Shown piece by piece: positions 8,620 to 19,800 of a stretch of DNA of 61,630 nucleotides. Origin of the DNA: Flavobacterium gawalongense (GTDB lineage Bacteria > Bacteroidota > Bacteroidia > Flavobacteriales > Flavobacteriaceae); contig NZ_VJZP01000026.1 of NCBI RefSeq assembly GCF_007097265.1, forward strand, positions 1 through 61,630, in the 5' to 3' direction. The notes beneath the pieces are model-generated. The model searched no databases. It worked only from the letters and a program-made list of their open reading frames with translations, and was not told the DNA's origin. The position numbers and the translations under genes were made by a program. The first letter of the stretch is position 1. Each line of letters begins with the position of its first letter.

Positions 8620-9677
8620 TAGTTAAATTTTAAAAGTGAATAAATGTCTTTGATAGAAAACTCAGCACCACAAACAAACTCATCAGAAGCGCCGTAATAA
8701 ATGGTAACGGTATCGCCATCAGAATGTACAACATGTCCGTTAGTAAAAACTACGTTACCAAAAAAGCCAGTCAATTCATAGGTCGCAGTAGGTACCATAA
8801 TAGGTTCTTCTGTTCGTGCAATTACTTTTGTAGGATCTTCTAAATCCATTAAAAAAGCCCCTAAGCAATATTGATGTGCTGCATTTGCTCCATGATAAAT
8901 AGACAACCAGCCTTTTTCCGTTTTTATGGGAGCGGCACCGGCACCCACTCTTTTGCTATCCCATAAACCGACTCTGGTTTTAATGATACAATGGTGATTT
9001 CCCCAGTGTAGCCCATCCGGAGAAGAAGTTATCCAAATATAATTTCCACCGATATCAACACTACTTGGACGGTGCAAAGCGTAATACAAACCATTGATTT
9101 TTTCATCAAAAATGGCACAATCCTTATTGTGTGGAGGCAACATCATTCCATGTGATTCAAAATTTCTCCAATCGGTTGTGGTGCGTAAACCCACTCCTAC
9201 TCCATTGTCAGAAACAGCTGTATAGGTAAGGTAATATTTATTTTCAAGTAAAGTTACCCTGCAATCTTCCACTCCAAATGTTTCCAGCATTCCCTCACCA
9301 ACTAAAAGCGGATAATTCTCCGGTTCATAAAATTTATGTCCATCGGCACTGCATAGCAATCGCAGGTGCGATAGCGTAGTTAGATAATCGACTCCTTTAT
9401 AATTAATTACCCTTGCGTCACTGGCATCTAAATCAGGGTCATCTGTAGGAATTTCGATGATTTTAATGGCCCCTGTTTCCGTTAAAATAGGAAAAGAAAT
9501 AATGTTTTCTTTTTGTTCCGGCCTTTCAGCTACACGAACAATCAACCATGTTTTTCCTTCAAATTGAAATACGCCTGGATTGAGAAGACAGGTAATTTGT
9601 AAGCCTTCTCTACTGGGAGGTAAATCTGCCGGTGACAATAAAGGATTTTGTATAAAGCGTTTTGCTATGTCTTTCAT
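8619..9677 (-). CDS. GH130 family mannoside phosphorylase/hydrolase
   Basis: A 352-residue five-bladed beta-propeller of family GH130. Diagnostic stretches are LNPGVFQFEGKTWLIVRVAER (about 32-52), the catalytic GVEDCRVT with candidate acid Asp138, and KRVGAGAAPIKTEKGWLSIYHG (about 235-256). Family members phosphorolyse or hydrolyse beta-mannosides (for example mannosylglucose, mannobiose or mannosyl-GlcNAc). There is no signal peptide, so it acts in the cytoplasm, which fits phosphorolysis of an imported disaccharide. The coupled MFS gene would supply it. The subfamily, and therefore phosphorylase versus hydrolase, cannot be decided by eye. Confidence 0.88.
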   Translation of the reverse strand: MKDIAKRFIQNPLLSPADLPPSREGLQITCLLNPGVFQFEGKTWLIVRVAERPEQKENIISFPILTETGAIKIIEIPTDDPDLDASDARVINYKGVDYLTTLSHLRLLCSADGHKFYEPENYPLLVGEGMLETFGVEDCRVTLLENKYYLTYTAVSDNGVGVGLRTTTDWRNFESHGMMLPPHNKDCAIFDEKINGLYYALHRPSSVDIGGNYIWITSSPDGLHWGNHHCIIKTRVGLWDSKRVGAGAAPIKTEKGWLSIYHGANAAHQYCLGAFLMDLEDPTKVIARTEEPIMVPTATYELTGFFGNVVFTNGHVVHSDGDTVTIYYGASDEFVCGAEFSIKDIYSLLKFN

Positions 9678-9808
9678 TTAATTTTTATTAAAGTTATATA
9701 CTATATTCAAAGTACTATGACCATTGCTGGATAAAAAAATTGAGTTTTATTTTGAGTGTTTTTGGATAACTATTCTTTTGTATAAAGTATAAAAACAAAT
9801 ACTTAGGC

Positions 9809-11530
9809 TTATTCATAGTGATAATCAATAACATTATTACCAACAGTAAGCATTTTTCTTTTTGTTACAGTCTTTAGATTTGATGGAACTAAAACTAATG
9901 TCATCGCAGCATCTCCATTTAAATTGAAATTAAAATTCCCTACTACATTTTTTGCAATGTATTTTTTTGATACGTTATCGTATATATTAACTGGATTATT
10001 CCCAACATTAAAAGAAACGTTTTTTACTTCCTTATATGGGTTATAAAATAAAAAAAAAGGTAACGCTCTTGAAGAAAAGAAATCCGTTGCATTACAATTA
10101 ATCTTTAATATTCCTTCTACATTAGTCGTGTCAATAATGGAAGCCAACATACCAACCCATGCCGATCCATAAGGACATATATCCGTAAAAGAAGTGTACT
10201 GCTTCATTTGATCTCCTATTGCATAAGGTCCCTCCTCTGCTAATACACCTTTAAAAACCTGAAAATTATTTCCATGATCTAAATCTTTACGCAGTCCTTC
10301 ATAACAAATAACATGCTCGGAATCTCCCTGCCATACCGCACTACTTTGTCTATTTTTTGGATGTTCATCAGCATAGAAAAGACGACTTGCGTTTGCCAAA
10401 TTCAGCATCCACTTTCCTATTGTTCTCGAATAAGACGGATTGTATTTAACGATTGGAACAAGCGCCGCTGCCTGAGAAAAAGTATTCATGGCGAACGCAT
10501 ATTGTTCCTCTTTTTTCTGACCCACTAATCCATCCACATCATATTGTCCCCATTTTTCAGCCATAACGCCCCATCCATTACGGTCGGAGTTCTGTCCGTC
10601 AAAACACCAGTTCAACAACTTCAACTCGTCATATTTTGTTCCAAGTTCAGCATTCATCTTTACCGCCATATAGGCACCATAAGGCATCATAATTTCATAA
10701 TAGGCACCTTCTTTTGCTGGTCGGTTCTGCAAATAGTCCAGACAAGATTTACTTGCTTTTAAATAGGTATTGTCCCCCCATTTTTTCCAAGCTGTAAATT
10801 CAAGCCAAGCTAAACCTGCCGCCGCGTCCGGTTCATGCCATACCCCGTTATAAACTCCTACTCCGCTTTTAAAATTATATGCTGTAAAATTAAAATCAGG
10901 ATATTCCCTTCCTTTAGACAATCCATTGATGGCTGTAATCCATTGAGTCGCATTCAATTTCATAATTTCAACAATTGCTTTATTTTCTGGATATTGATCA
11001 ACCAACATATTAAAAGACATACCAGGCCATATATCATACCAAAACGTTTCACCTGATTTTCTGTCAACAGAATTCATTACCAGATTTACCCCGTTTTTAG
11101 AATTATAAAACTGCTGGCACATCGTTACGAAATCAATCCCATTATACTTGCTTTTGTCAATTCCTACCAATGATGCTCCCAAAACCGATCCTATCACAGG
11201 TAATGATTCATAACTAGATTGCTTGTCTTGGTTTCTTGAAGCCCCAACATAACTAGGAAGTCCAAAAGAACGAATCGGAAAGTTAACATAGTTGTCATCC
11301 CACCAAATCAGGGGAAGAAATGTTCCTTTGGCTTTGAAATCATACAACAGTGAATCTTGTTGAATGGCGACTTTTTTCCAGTCTTTCATTTTATATGGTG
11401 CCGGCATATTAGGCATCGCCTCGACCAAACGAATTGGGATTTGTTCAACTGCTTTTTGAGCCTGTCCCAGTTGAGCCATTGATAGGCTTATAAAAAAAAT
11501 TATTCTAATCCTCCACCTCTTTTTTTTCAT
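9809..11530 (-). CDS. Secreted protein of unknown family, paralog of the 5558-7282 gene
   Basis: A 573-residue protein with a signal peptide (IRIIFFISLSMAQLGQAQ). It aligns by eye end to end with the 574-residue protein at 5558-7282, sharing LPxIWWDDNYVNFP/WPMVWIDSSKKNFP, LGASLVGIDKSK, the PDAAAGLAW helix, GWGVM..W, IGKWMLNLANASRLFY and FLFYNPY. Identity is moderate, so the duplication is old. It is the first gene of the enzymatic half of the locus, after a 557-base gap behind the second susC. An uncharacterised glycan-processing enzyme or binding protein is inferred from context only. Confidence 0.75.
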   Translation of the reverse strand: MKKKRWRIRIIFFISLSMAQLGQAQKAVEQIPIRLVEAMPNMPAPYKMKDWKKVAIQQDSLLYDFKAKGTFLPLIWWDDNYVNFPIRSFGLPSYVGASRNQDKQSSYESLPVIGSVLGASLVGIDKSKYNGIDFVTMCQQFYNSKNGVNLVMNSVDRKSGETFWYDIWPGMSFNMLVDQYPENKAIVEIMKLNATQWITAINGLSKGREYPDFNFTAYNFKSGVGVYNGVWHEPDAAAGLAWLEFTAWKKWGDNTYLKASKSCLDYLQNRPAKEGAYYEIMMPYGAYMAVKMNAELGTKYDELKLLNWCFDGQNSDRNGWGVMAEKWGQYDVDGLVGQKKEEQYAFAMNTFSQAAALVPIVKYNPSYSRTIGKWMLNLANASRLFYADEHPKNRQSSAVWQGDSEHVICYEGLRKDLDHGNNFQVFKGVLAEEGPYAIGDQMKQYTSFTDICPYGSAWVGMLASIIDTTNVEGILKINCNATDFFSSRALPFFLFYNPYKEVKNVSFNVGNNPVNIYDNVSKKYIAKNVVGNFNFNLNGDAAMTLVLVPSNLKTVTKRKMLTVGNNVIDYHYE

Positions 11531-12050
11531 ATGTGTTTTGTTTTTTTATTTCGAGAGACACCATAAACAACCTCTAAAAACTTAATTTCAGTCTTTTAAT
11601 TCGGTATTTTGGAGTTTCTCAATAGTTTGTTTTTGTTTAATTATACGTTCTTTATCAATATTTTATTTTACAAAAGGATAAGAAAATGTAAATTTTCATA
11701 TACGTGCTTCCGATTTTGTATTGCTACAATTTCATTGCTACAAGTGTTTGTGCTTATCCAGTTTATACTCAATTTCATATACAGATTTGTTGTTCTAGTA
11801 AAAAAAACGAGTTTATATTTATCTTTACAACTTTTATTTTCACAAGAGTTGTTTTTTACCCATCATTCAGAAAACCAATTTCTTTTCGTTTTTTTGCCTT
11901 TCTTGTCAGTAACCACAAGCATCCGTCGTATCTTACTGAAACATACTAAATCGAATTCTATTGCAAATTTTCCAAATGTTTATTTACGATACTAATTTAC
12001 GAATACTTTTTGGCGCTACGAAAAACTCATCGGTGTTTGCGCTTGCTAAA
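11531..12050. other. Gene-free spacer between duplicated susC and the enzymatic genes
   Basis: This 520-base AT-rich stretch holds no reading frame that resembles a protein family. It lies where a second susD would be expected and shows no recognisable SusD sequence. It probably contains the promoter of the 9809-11530 gene, but I could not place a convincing TAnnTTTG box with its -33 element. Confidence 0.4.
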
Positions 12051-12065
12051 TCATGTTGATTTCAT
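12051..12065 (-). pseudogene. Vestigial susD start downstream of the second susC
   Basis: After the stop of the second SusC, the minus strand reads AATATAAATT-ATG-AAA and then TCAACATGA, giving M-K-S-T-stop. The segment up to ATGAAA closely matches the junction between the first susC and the intact susD (16797-16822), after which the two diverge. It marks the duplication breakpoint just inside susD. Confidence 0.6.
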
Positions 12066-12087
12066 AATTTATATTTTTAATGTTTTA

Positions 12088-15000
12088 TTAAAGTTTAACT
12101 TTTAATCCCAAAATAAATGATTTTGACTGAGGATAGGTTCCTTTATCAATCAATGAAGTAGATTCTGGATCTAAGCCTGTGTATTTGGTTACAGTAAATA
12201 AATTTTGACCTGATGCATACAAACGCAGGTATTTAATCCCAACTACTTTTGTATCAAAAGCATAGCCAATTTCAATATTTTTCAATCTTAAATAAGAAGC
12301 GTCTTCCACAAAAACACTAGAAACATTTCCGCCTCCATTATTGTTAAAAGTCAATCTAGGGGTAGTGTTGCTTGTGCCTCCCCCATTCCAGCTACTCAAG
12401 ACTGCAGTTGTAGAATTAAAAGGACGGCTATCATAGTTTAGAATTTGTTTCAAATCATTATAACGATCTACACCTTCAACACCTTGCAATAAGAAAGAGA
12501 AATCGAAGTTTTTATATTCACCATTAAAAGACAAACCATAAGTAACTTTTGGAATAGGGTTACCAATAAAAGTCCTATCATCTGCGTTTATCTGACCATC
12601 ATTGTTGATGTCTTTAAATTTAATATCTCCAGGTTGCGCTCCGTTTGAATTAGAAAATAAATAAGCGCTTACTTCACTTGCATTTTGATAAATGCCATCA
12701 AATTGATACCCATAATAAGAGCTTATTGGTTGCCCCACTTCGGTCTTAGTATGCGTAGCATCATCGGTAATGTTTTTTACAAATGTATGAAGTTTGTTTA
12801 CTCTATTTGTTAATGTTGCTATGTTTGCATTTACACCATATTTAAATTTGTGATCATTGTTTTGTAAATTTAACCCAAATTCAAAACCTTTATTGCTCAC
12901 TTCACCAGCGTTTGCATAGGTTCTTTCTATTACTCCTACAGAAACAACGGGTAGCCCTACAGTTAATAAAATATCATTTGTTGTTTTTGTAAAGTAATCG
13001 GTGGTAAAAGATAATTTGTTATTCAAAATCCCTAAATCTAATCCAAAGTTAGTTTGTGTAGTGGTTTCCCATTTTAGGTCTGGATTACCATAACGCACCA
13101 CAACACCACCAGAAGTAGAAACAAGTGTTTGATAAGCATTGTTTGGTATTTCTTGATTTCCAGCTTGACCCCAGCTCGCTCTAAGTTTCAAATTGGTTAT
13201 CCAATCTACTTTCATAAAGTTTTCTTTAAAAATTACCCAACCTCCAGAAACAGATGGAAAATAACCCCATTTATTATTAGGTCCAAATCTTGAAGAAGCA
13301 TCTGCTCTCATTGTTGCTGTGGCAAAATATTTATTGGCATAGCCATAAGTACCCGAAGCAAAGAAGGATAATAAACTCCAGTTGCTGGCAGATCCTGAAC
13401 TATAAATATTATTAGTACTACCAAAATCAAGATATCTAAAAGGATCCGTAGAATTATCAAAATTTTGTCTGCTACCACCTATTGCTGAAGATTTACTGGT
13501 AATATTTTCAGTTCCTAGCAATAAATTAATATTGTGTACATCATTTATAGTTTTTACATAGTTCAACGTATTACTGAAAGTGAAAGTCATAGCTTCACCT
13601 CTATTTTCATCCAAACCATTAGGGCGGTTATTTCTTCCTAAACCATAATATTGATTAGAAGTATCACCAATATTAGCATCTCCAAAATTTTCTCCAAAAT
13701 TCTTGTTATGTGAAAATTGAATATCAACTCCCAAATTACTTTTGAATTTTAATGATTTATCACCCAAGAATGCATATTCGCCATATAAATTTCCAAAAGT
13801 TTGAAATGTATTTCTTTTGTCATCTGTAAAGTGAACGATGGCTATAGGATTTGAAGTGTATTCATAAATTTTACTCCATCCGTCATTAGGCCCAGTATAG
13901 AAAGGTAAATCAGTATACGGGTTGCTTGCAGAATATGTTGGATCGTTAACATCTTTGTAAACACCTAAAACTGGTGGACGCAATAAGGCATTACGAATAA
14001 CACCCGGAACATCTCCGCTGGAAGATAACTTGTCTTGTTTCGCATAGCTAAGTTGTAAATTAGTACCTACTTTAAAACGATCCGAGATATTCGCATTGAT
14101 ATTTGATCTAAAATTAAAACGTTGGTATTTATCATGATTTTCCACCACAATACCATCTTGTCCAAAATAACCTCCGGAAATTAAATATTGCACTTTGTCA
14201 GAACCACCACTCGCCGAAGCTAGGAAATTTTTAGATATCCCTGTAGTGAATAATTCATCTTGCCAATTTGTATTTGCCAAGTCAGTTCTACTTCTGTCAG
14301 CTGCATAAGGGCTAATTGCCGATGCTGCATTTCCAGCAGTATTATGCCAAGCTTGGTCTTTTACGGTTAAATATTGATCTGTATTCAACATTTTTGGAAG
14401 ATTAGTGGCAAAGTGAATTCCAGAGTAATAATCAACATCAAAACTTGATTTCCCTGATACACCACCTTTGGTTGTAATTAAAACGACACCACCAGCAGCT
14501 CTTGAACCATAAATAGCTCCTGCCGCAGCATCCTTTAATACCGACATTGTTTTCACATCCGATTGATTAAGGAAAGAGATATCACGTGTAGGAACTCCAT
14601 CAACCACATACAATACGTCATTATTTCCAAGCGTACCTTCTCCACGAATACGAATTTTTATACCATCACCAGGAGCACCTGTATTGGCTGCTACAAAAAC
14701 ACCTGCTACTTGTCCTTGTAAGGCTTGCCCAACATCAGCAACTCTGGTTTTTGATAAATCATCCATATTAACCGTGCTAACTGCACCAGTTATGGAAGCT
14801 TTCTTTTGGCTGGTATACCCTACAACAGCCGTATCTAATAAATTTTGTAAATCATCTGCCAATACTAAATCAACTGCCAATACAGCATTGATAATGCTAT
14901 TCCCATTAACTGGAATTTCTTTAGTCAAATATCCTATATAACTAAATACTAAAACAGCATTAGAATCTACTTTATTAATGGTATAATTTCCATCAAAATC

Positions 15001-15162
15001 AGTTACAGTATTTATAGCTGTTCCCTTGACAGCAACATTTACTTGTGGCAATGGACCACTACTATCTGAAACAACACCTTTAACGGTTTGAGCATACATC
15101 ATACTTCCTGATAATATTGTCCATAATAGGACCATATTATAAATGACATTTTTTTTTATCAT
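12088..15162 (-). CDS. SusC-family TonB-dependent outer-membrane transporter, second (duplicated) copy
   Basis: A 1024-residue SusC/RagA protein: signal peptide (to YAQ, about residue 25), carboxypeptidase-like regulatory domain (VKGVVSDSSGPLPQVNV to about 100), plug domain (KASITGAVSTV to about 240), then a 22-strand barrel ending FILGLKVKL. It is nearly identical over most of its length to the SusC at 16822-19887, so it arose by recent duplication. The TonB-box region differs: here it reads DLQNLLDTAVVGYTSQ, where the other copy has the canonical SQKLEEVVVVGYTSQ. No intact susD follows it. It may share the single SusD, or be drifting. Confidence 0.92.
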   Translation of the reverse strand: MIKKNVIYNMVLLWTILSGSMMYAQTVKGVVSDSSGPLPQVNVAVKGTAINTVTDFDGNYTINKVDSNAVLVFSYIGYLTKEIPVNGNSIINAVLAVDLVLADDLQNLLDTAVVGYTSQKKASITGAVSTVNMDDLSKTRVADVGQALQGQVAGVFVAANTGAPGDGIKIRIRGEGTLGNNDVLYVVDGVPTRDISFLNQSDVKTMSVLKDAAAGAIYGSRAAGGVVLITTKGGVSGKSSFDVDYYSGIHFATNLPKMLNTDQYLTVKDQAWHNTAGNAASAISPYAADRSRTDLANTNWQDELFTTGISKNFLASASGGSDKVQYLISGGYFGQDGIVVENHDKYQRFNFRSNINANISDRFKVGTNLQLSYAKQDKLSSSGDVPGVIRNALLRPPVLGVYKDVNDPTYSASNPYTDLPFYTGPNDGWSKIYEYTSNPIAIVHFTDDKRNTFQTFGNLYGEYAFLGDKSLKFKSNLGVDIQFSHNKNFGENFGDANIGDTSNQYYGLGRNNRPNGLDENRGEAMTFTFSNTLNYVKTINDVHNINLLLGTENITSKSSAIGGSRQNFDNSTDPFRYLDFGSTNNIYSSGSASNWSLLSFFASGTYGYANKYFATATMRADASSRFGPNNKWGYFPSVSGGWVIFKENFMKVDWITNLKLRASWGQAGNQEIPNNAYQTLVSTSGGVVVRYGNPDLKWETTTQTNFGLDLGILNNKLSFTTDYFTKTTNDILLTVGLPVVSVGVIERTYANAGEVSNKGFEFGLNLQNNDHKFKYGVNANIATLTNRVNKLHTFVKNITDDATHTKTEVGQPISSYYGYQFDGIYQNASEVSAYLFSNSNGAQPGDIKFKDINNDGQINADDRTFIGNPIPKVTYGLSFNGEYKNFDFSFLLQGVEGVDRYNDLKQILNYDSRPFNSTTAVLSSWNGGGTSNTTPRLTFNNNGGGNVSSVFVEDASYLRLKNIEIGYAFDTKVVGIKYLRLYASGQNLFTVTKYTGLDPESTSLIDKGTYPQSKSFILGLKVKL

Positions 15163-15206
15163 AAGGAAGTATTAAATTGATTAATAAATTGAGTGATTTT
15201 TTTCAT
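15159..15206 (-). CDS. Short upstream reading frame (15 codons) overlapping susC copy 2
   Basis: MKKITQFINQFNTSL, whose TGA overlaps the susC ATG (ATGA). The first susC has the counterpart MKKITPFINQFNTSS in the same place (19884-19931). Length, frame and overlap are conserved between copies, and two of the four base changes between them are silent. It may be a leader peptide coupling translation to susC. It could also be a passive product of the duplicated 5' region. Confidence 0.35.
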   Translation of the reverse strand: MKKITQFINQFNTSL

Positions 15207-15315
15207 GGTAAAAAGATGATTATTAGATAAAAAATAGAGAAGTAGCAATTTTTATTATTTAACTGCTACTTCTCAAGGGATATTAATTAAAACAAACCAC
15301 TTTTTTAATTAAAAC

Positions 15316-16797
15316 TTAATACCCTGAATTTTGTGTCAAAGTCCCTGCGGATGCATCAATTTCTGATTGAGGGATTGGATACAATAGGTGCTTATCTTGG
15401 AAGTTTTTTCCATGAGCTGTCAAAACTGCTTTTGCAATTCCCCATCTTTTTAAATCCAGCATCCTTTGATTTTCAAAACCAAGTTCTGCCCTTCTTTCTG
15501 AAATCAACCAACCTTTTACAGTCGCTTTATCTGTAGATGCTACTCTGTTCAACAAAGTCCCAACAGGTGGAATTGTTCCTGATGCTGTCACGGTAGTTCT
15601 GGCTCTGGCTCTTATTAAGTTTATAATAGCAATTGCACCCGAATAATCACCTGTTTCATTTAGTGCTTCTGCTTTCCAAAGTAAGGCATCTGCATAACGC
15701 ATGTACACTTTATTGGTAGCTGCATCATCATTTCCTTTATTGGCACCATCTAAACTTCCTAGAATTTTATTCACATTCTGATTGGCTGCATCTACTGTGT
15801 ATAATTTTCTTGGATCATTTGGCTCAAATGAATTTAAAAAATCAGTGCTCGGTGCAAAAAATCCCCATCCTAAAGGAGCACAAATTCCATTACCTCTTCT
15901 TGGAGTTGTATTGGATTGATGGTCGTAAGAAAAAATAACTTCATTATCTGTATACTCTTTAGAAGTATTGAAATTATCAAAATAATTAGCATTTAAGCTA
16001 TATCCAAGTGGCGCTAACTCGTCAACCAGAGTTACTACTTCAGACCATTTTTCAGTATACAAAGCTGCTTTTGCCTGTAGTGCTATTACAGCACCTTTAG
16101 AAACTCTCCATTTTTCGGTACTAGAAGAATATTTGCTGTTTGGCAATAATCCTTTTGCTAAAACTAAATCTGCTTTAAGTCTGTCCCAAACCAATGTTTT
16201 ATCAGCTCTCACTGCAACATCAAAAGCTTCCTGATATGTTTTTACCGGTGCCAGAATTAATGGTACATCCCCAAAATTGGTAACCAAAGAGAAATAGTAG
16301 TACGATCTCAAGAAATAAGCTTCGCCCAATAATTGATTTTTTCTGGCAGTTGTAATTCCGGTAATTGCTTCTATATCTGATTTTGTTAATAATTCAATCG
16401 CGATATTTAGTCTTTTTATTCCTTCATAATTATACTTCCATAATCCGTTTGGACCACCGTTTGTTGAAGTAAATGTGAAATTATTGATTTCGTCCATCCA
16501 AGGTTGATCTCCATCTGAACCCCATTTTTTCTCCATATCATCCGATGCGATATCCTGCATGATGTAATCATTTTGAAAAACAAGACCTCCGCCCCAATCC
16601 CATTGCGCCAATATGTTCAATCGGTTTGAAAGCAACTCATAAGAAGAGTTTACAGAGCTTTCTACTGTATTTAATGTTGGAGTGCTGTTTGCCTGGTCCA
16701 AAGTCGTTAATCCAATAGGCTCTTGTGTAAGCTCATCTTCACAACTTACCAATACCATCAAGCACATTAGAATACCGGTTTTAAATAAATTTTTCAT
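15316..16797 (-). CDS. SusD-family outer-membrane glycan-binding lipoprotein
   Basis: A 493-residue SusD/RagB protein. The N-terminus is a lipoprotein signal (GILMCLMVLVSCEDE, lipid-modified Cys19). Typical SusD features include TPR-like helices (GLWKYNYEGIKRLNIAIELL, then LGEAYFLRSYYYFSLVTNFGDVPLI) and the C-terminal INLIRARARTT and ISERRAELGFENQRMLDLKRWG blocks, ending YPIPQSEIDASAGTLTQNSGY. It forms the lid of the SusC channel and captures the target glycan at the cell surface. It starts 24 bases after the first susC and is the only complete susD here, although two susC genes are present. Confidence 0.95.
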   Translation of the reverse strand: MKNLFKTGILMCLMVLVSCEDELTQEPIGLTTLDQANSTPTLNTVESSVNSSYELLSNRLNILAQWDWGGGLVFQNDYIMQDIASDDMEKKWGSDGDQPWMDEINNFTFTSTNGGPNGLWKYNYEGIKRLNIAIELLTKSDIEAITGITTARKNQLLGEAYFLRSYYYFSLVTNFGDVPLILAPVKTYQEAFDVAVRADKTLVWDRLKADLVLAKGLLPNSKYSSSTEKWRVSKGAVIALQAKAALYTEKWSEVVTLVDELAPLGYSLNANYFDNFNTSKEYTDNEVIFSYDHQSNTTPRRGNGICAPLGWGFFAPSTDFLNSFEPNDPRKLYTVDAANQNVNKILGSLDGANKGNDDAATNKVYMRYADALLWKAEALNETGDYSGAIAIINLIRARARTTVTASGTIPPVGTLLNRVASTDKATVKGWLISERRAELGFENQRMLDLKRWGIAKAVLTAHGKNFQDKHLLYPIPQSEIDASAGTLTQNSGY

Positions 16798-16821
16798 AAT
16801 TTATATTTTTTAATTTTTTAT

Positions 16822-19800
16822 TTAAAGTTTAACTCTTACTCCAAAAATAAACGACTTAGACTGAGGATATGTTCCTTTGTCAATCAATGAAGTAGATTCC
16901 GGATCCAAGCCTGTGTAGTCGGTTATTGTAAATAAATTTTGACCTGACGCATACAAACGCATGTCTTTTATACCAAGAACAGATTTATTAAACGTATACC
17001 CAATTTCTAAATTTTTCAATCTCAAATAAGAAGCATCTTCCACAAAAACACTAGAAACATTACCGCCACCATTATTGTTAAAAGTAAGGCGAGGTGTTGT
17101 ATTACTTGTGCCTTCACCATTCCAGCTATCCAATACGGCTGTTGTAGAATTGAACGGACGGCTATCATAATTTAAGATTTGTTTCAAATCATTGTAACGA
17201 TCCACCCCTTCTACTCCTTGCAATAAGAAAGAGATATCAAAGTTTTTGTAACTCGCATTAAAATTGACACCGTAAGTTACTTTTGGAATTGGATTACCAA
17301 TAAAAGTTCTATCATCGGCATTTATTTGTCCATCACTATTTATATCTTTAAACTTAATGTCTCCAGGTTGAGTCCCATTAGTATTCGAAAATAAATGAGA
17401 ACTAACTTCGCCAGTATTTTGATAAATACCATCAAATTGATAGCCATAATACGAACTTATTGCTTGACCAACTTCTGTTTTAGTATGCGTATAATCGTCA
17501 GAAATATTTTTTACAAATTCATGAAGTTTGTTCACTTTGTTTGTTAGGGTAGCAATGTTTGCATTTATACCGTATTTAAACTCATGATCATTATTTTGAA
17601 AATTTACTCCAAATTCAAGTCCTTTATTGTTTACTTCACCAGCATTTACAAAAGTTCTTTCTATAACTCCCACCGATACTGCAGGTAAGCCCACGGTTAA
17701 TAAAATATCATCGGTAGTTTTTGTAAAATAATCAGCTGTAAAAGTCAATTTGTTATTCAAGATTCCTAAATCAACTCCAAAGTTAGTTTGCGTAGTAGTT
17801 TCCCATTTCAAATCTGGATTACCATAACGTACTACATTTACAACTCCTCCTGTAGAAGATACCAATGTTTCGTAAGCATTATTTGGTAATTCCTGATTTC
17901 CGGCTTCACCCCAACTTGCTCTCAATTTTAAATTAGAGATCCAATCTGATTTTTTCATGAAACTTTCTTGAGATACTACCCAACCCGCAGAAACAGATGG
18001 GAAATACCCCCATTTATTATTAGGTCCAAATCTTGAAGATGCATCTGCTCTCATGGTTGCTGATGCAAAATATTTGTTGTCATATCCATAAGTCCCAGAA
18101 GCAAAATAAGATAACAAACTCCAGTTACTAGCTGATCCTGAACTGTAAGCATTAGTTGTACTTCCATAATCAAGATATCTAAAAGGATCTGTAGTATTGT
18201 CAAAATTTTGTCTGCTACCGCCAATTGCTGCCGCTTTGCTATTGATATTTTCCATCCCAAGCAATGCATTTACGCTATGCAATTCTTTGAATGTTTTAAC
18301 ATAATTCAATGTATTCGTAAAAGTAAATGTCATTTCCTGACCTCTATTTTCATCTAAACCATTAGGTCTGTTGTTTCTTCCCAAACCATAATATTGATTA
18401 GAAGTGTCATTGATATTGGCATCTCCAAAGTTTGAAGCAAAATTTTTGTTGTGAGAAAATTTGATGTCTACACCTAAATTACTTTTAAATTTTAAAGATT
18501 TATCTCTCAACAAAGCATATTCGCCGTACAAATTTCCAAAAGTTTGAAATGTATTTCTTTTGTCATCTGTAAAGTGAACAATAGCTATTGGATTTGAAGT
18601 GTATTCGTAAATTTTACTCCATCCGTCATTAGGTCCTGTATAAAAAGGTAAATCCGTATACGGATTGCTTTCAGTATAAGTTGGATCTGAAACATCTTTA
18701 TAAACTCCTAAAACTGGAGGACGAATCAATGCATGACGAATAACTCCCGGTACATCTCCACTGGAAGATAATTTATCTTGTTTGGCGTAGCTAATTTGAA
18801 GATTAGTTCCCACTTTAAAACGATCTGAAATATCCGCATTAACATTTGATCTAAAATTAAAACGTTCGAATTTATCATTATCTTCTACCACTATACCATC
18901 ATGTCCAAAATAACCTCCGGAAATTAAATATTGTACGTTTTCAGAACCACCACTTGCCGAAGCTTGAAAGTTTTTAGATATACCTGTAGTAAATAATTCA
19001 TCTTGCCAATCAGTGTCTGCTAAATCAGTTCTGTTTCTGTCGGCTGTATAAGGACTAATTGCCGATGCTGCATTTCCGGCAGTATTATGCCAAGCTTGAT
19101 CTTTTACCGTTAAGTATTGATCTGTATTCAACATTTTAGGAAGATTGGTAGCAAAATGAATTCCGGAGTACATATCAACATCAAAACTTGATCTGCCTTT
19201 TAGTCCACTTTTGGTCGTAATTAAAACAACTCCACTAGCTGCTCTGGAACCATAAATAGCTCCTGCCGCTGCATCCTTTAATACTGACATCGATTTGATA
19301 TCCGATTGATTAAGGAAAGAAATATCACGGGTAGGAACACCATCTATAACATAGAGAACATCATTCTTACCAAGAGTTCCTTCACCTCTAATACGCAATT
19401 TTATACCATCACCAGGAGCACCGGTATTGGCAGCTACAAAAACACCGGCAACTTGTCCTTGCAAGGCTTGTGCAACATCTGCCACTCTTGTTTTTGAAAG
19501 GTCTCCCAGATCAACCGTGCTAACTGCTCCCGTTATGGAGGCTTTCTTTTGACTGGTATACCCTACGACAACAACCTCTTCTAATTTTTGTGAATCTTCA
19601 ACTAATACAACATTTATTACAGTGTTTCCTTTAACCGGAATTTCTTTGGTTAAAAATCCAATATAACTAAAAACTAAAACAGCATTTGAATCTACATTGT
19701 TAATGGTATAATTTCCATCAAAATCAGTTGCTGTATTTACAGCTGTTCCCTTGACAGCAACATTTACTTGTGGCAATGGACCACTACTATCTGAAACAAC

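Noticed and set aside
11609..11995. 128-codon plus-strand frame in the gap after the second susC
   Set aside because: Low-complexity Phe/Ile/Leu-rich translation, no start context and no family resemblance; also checked for a degraded susD on the minus strand, none seen beyond the four-codon stub.
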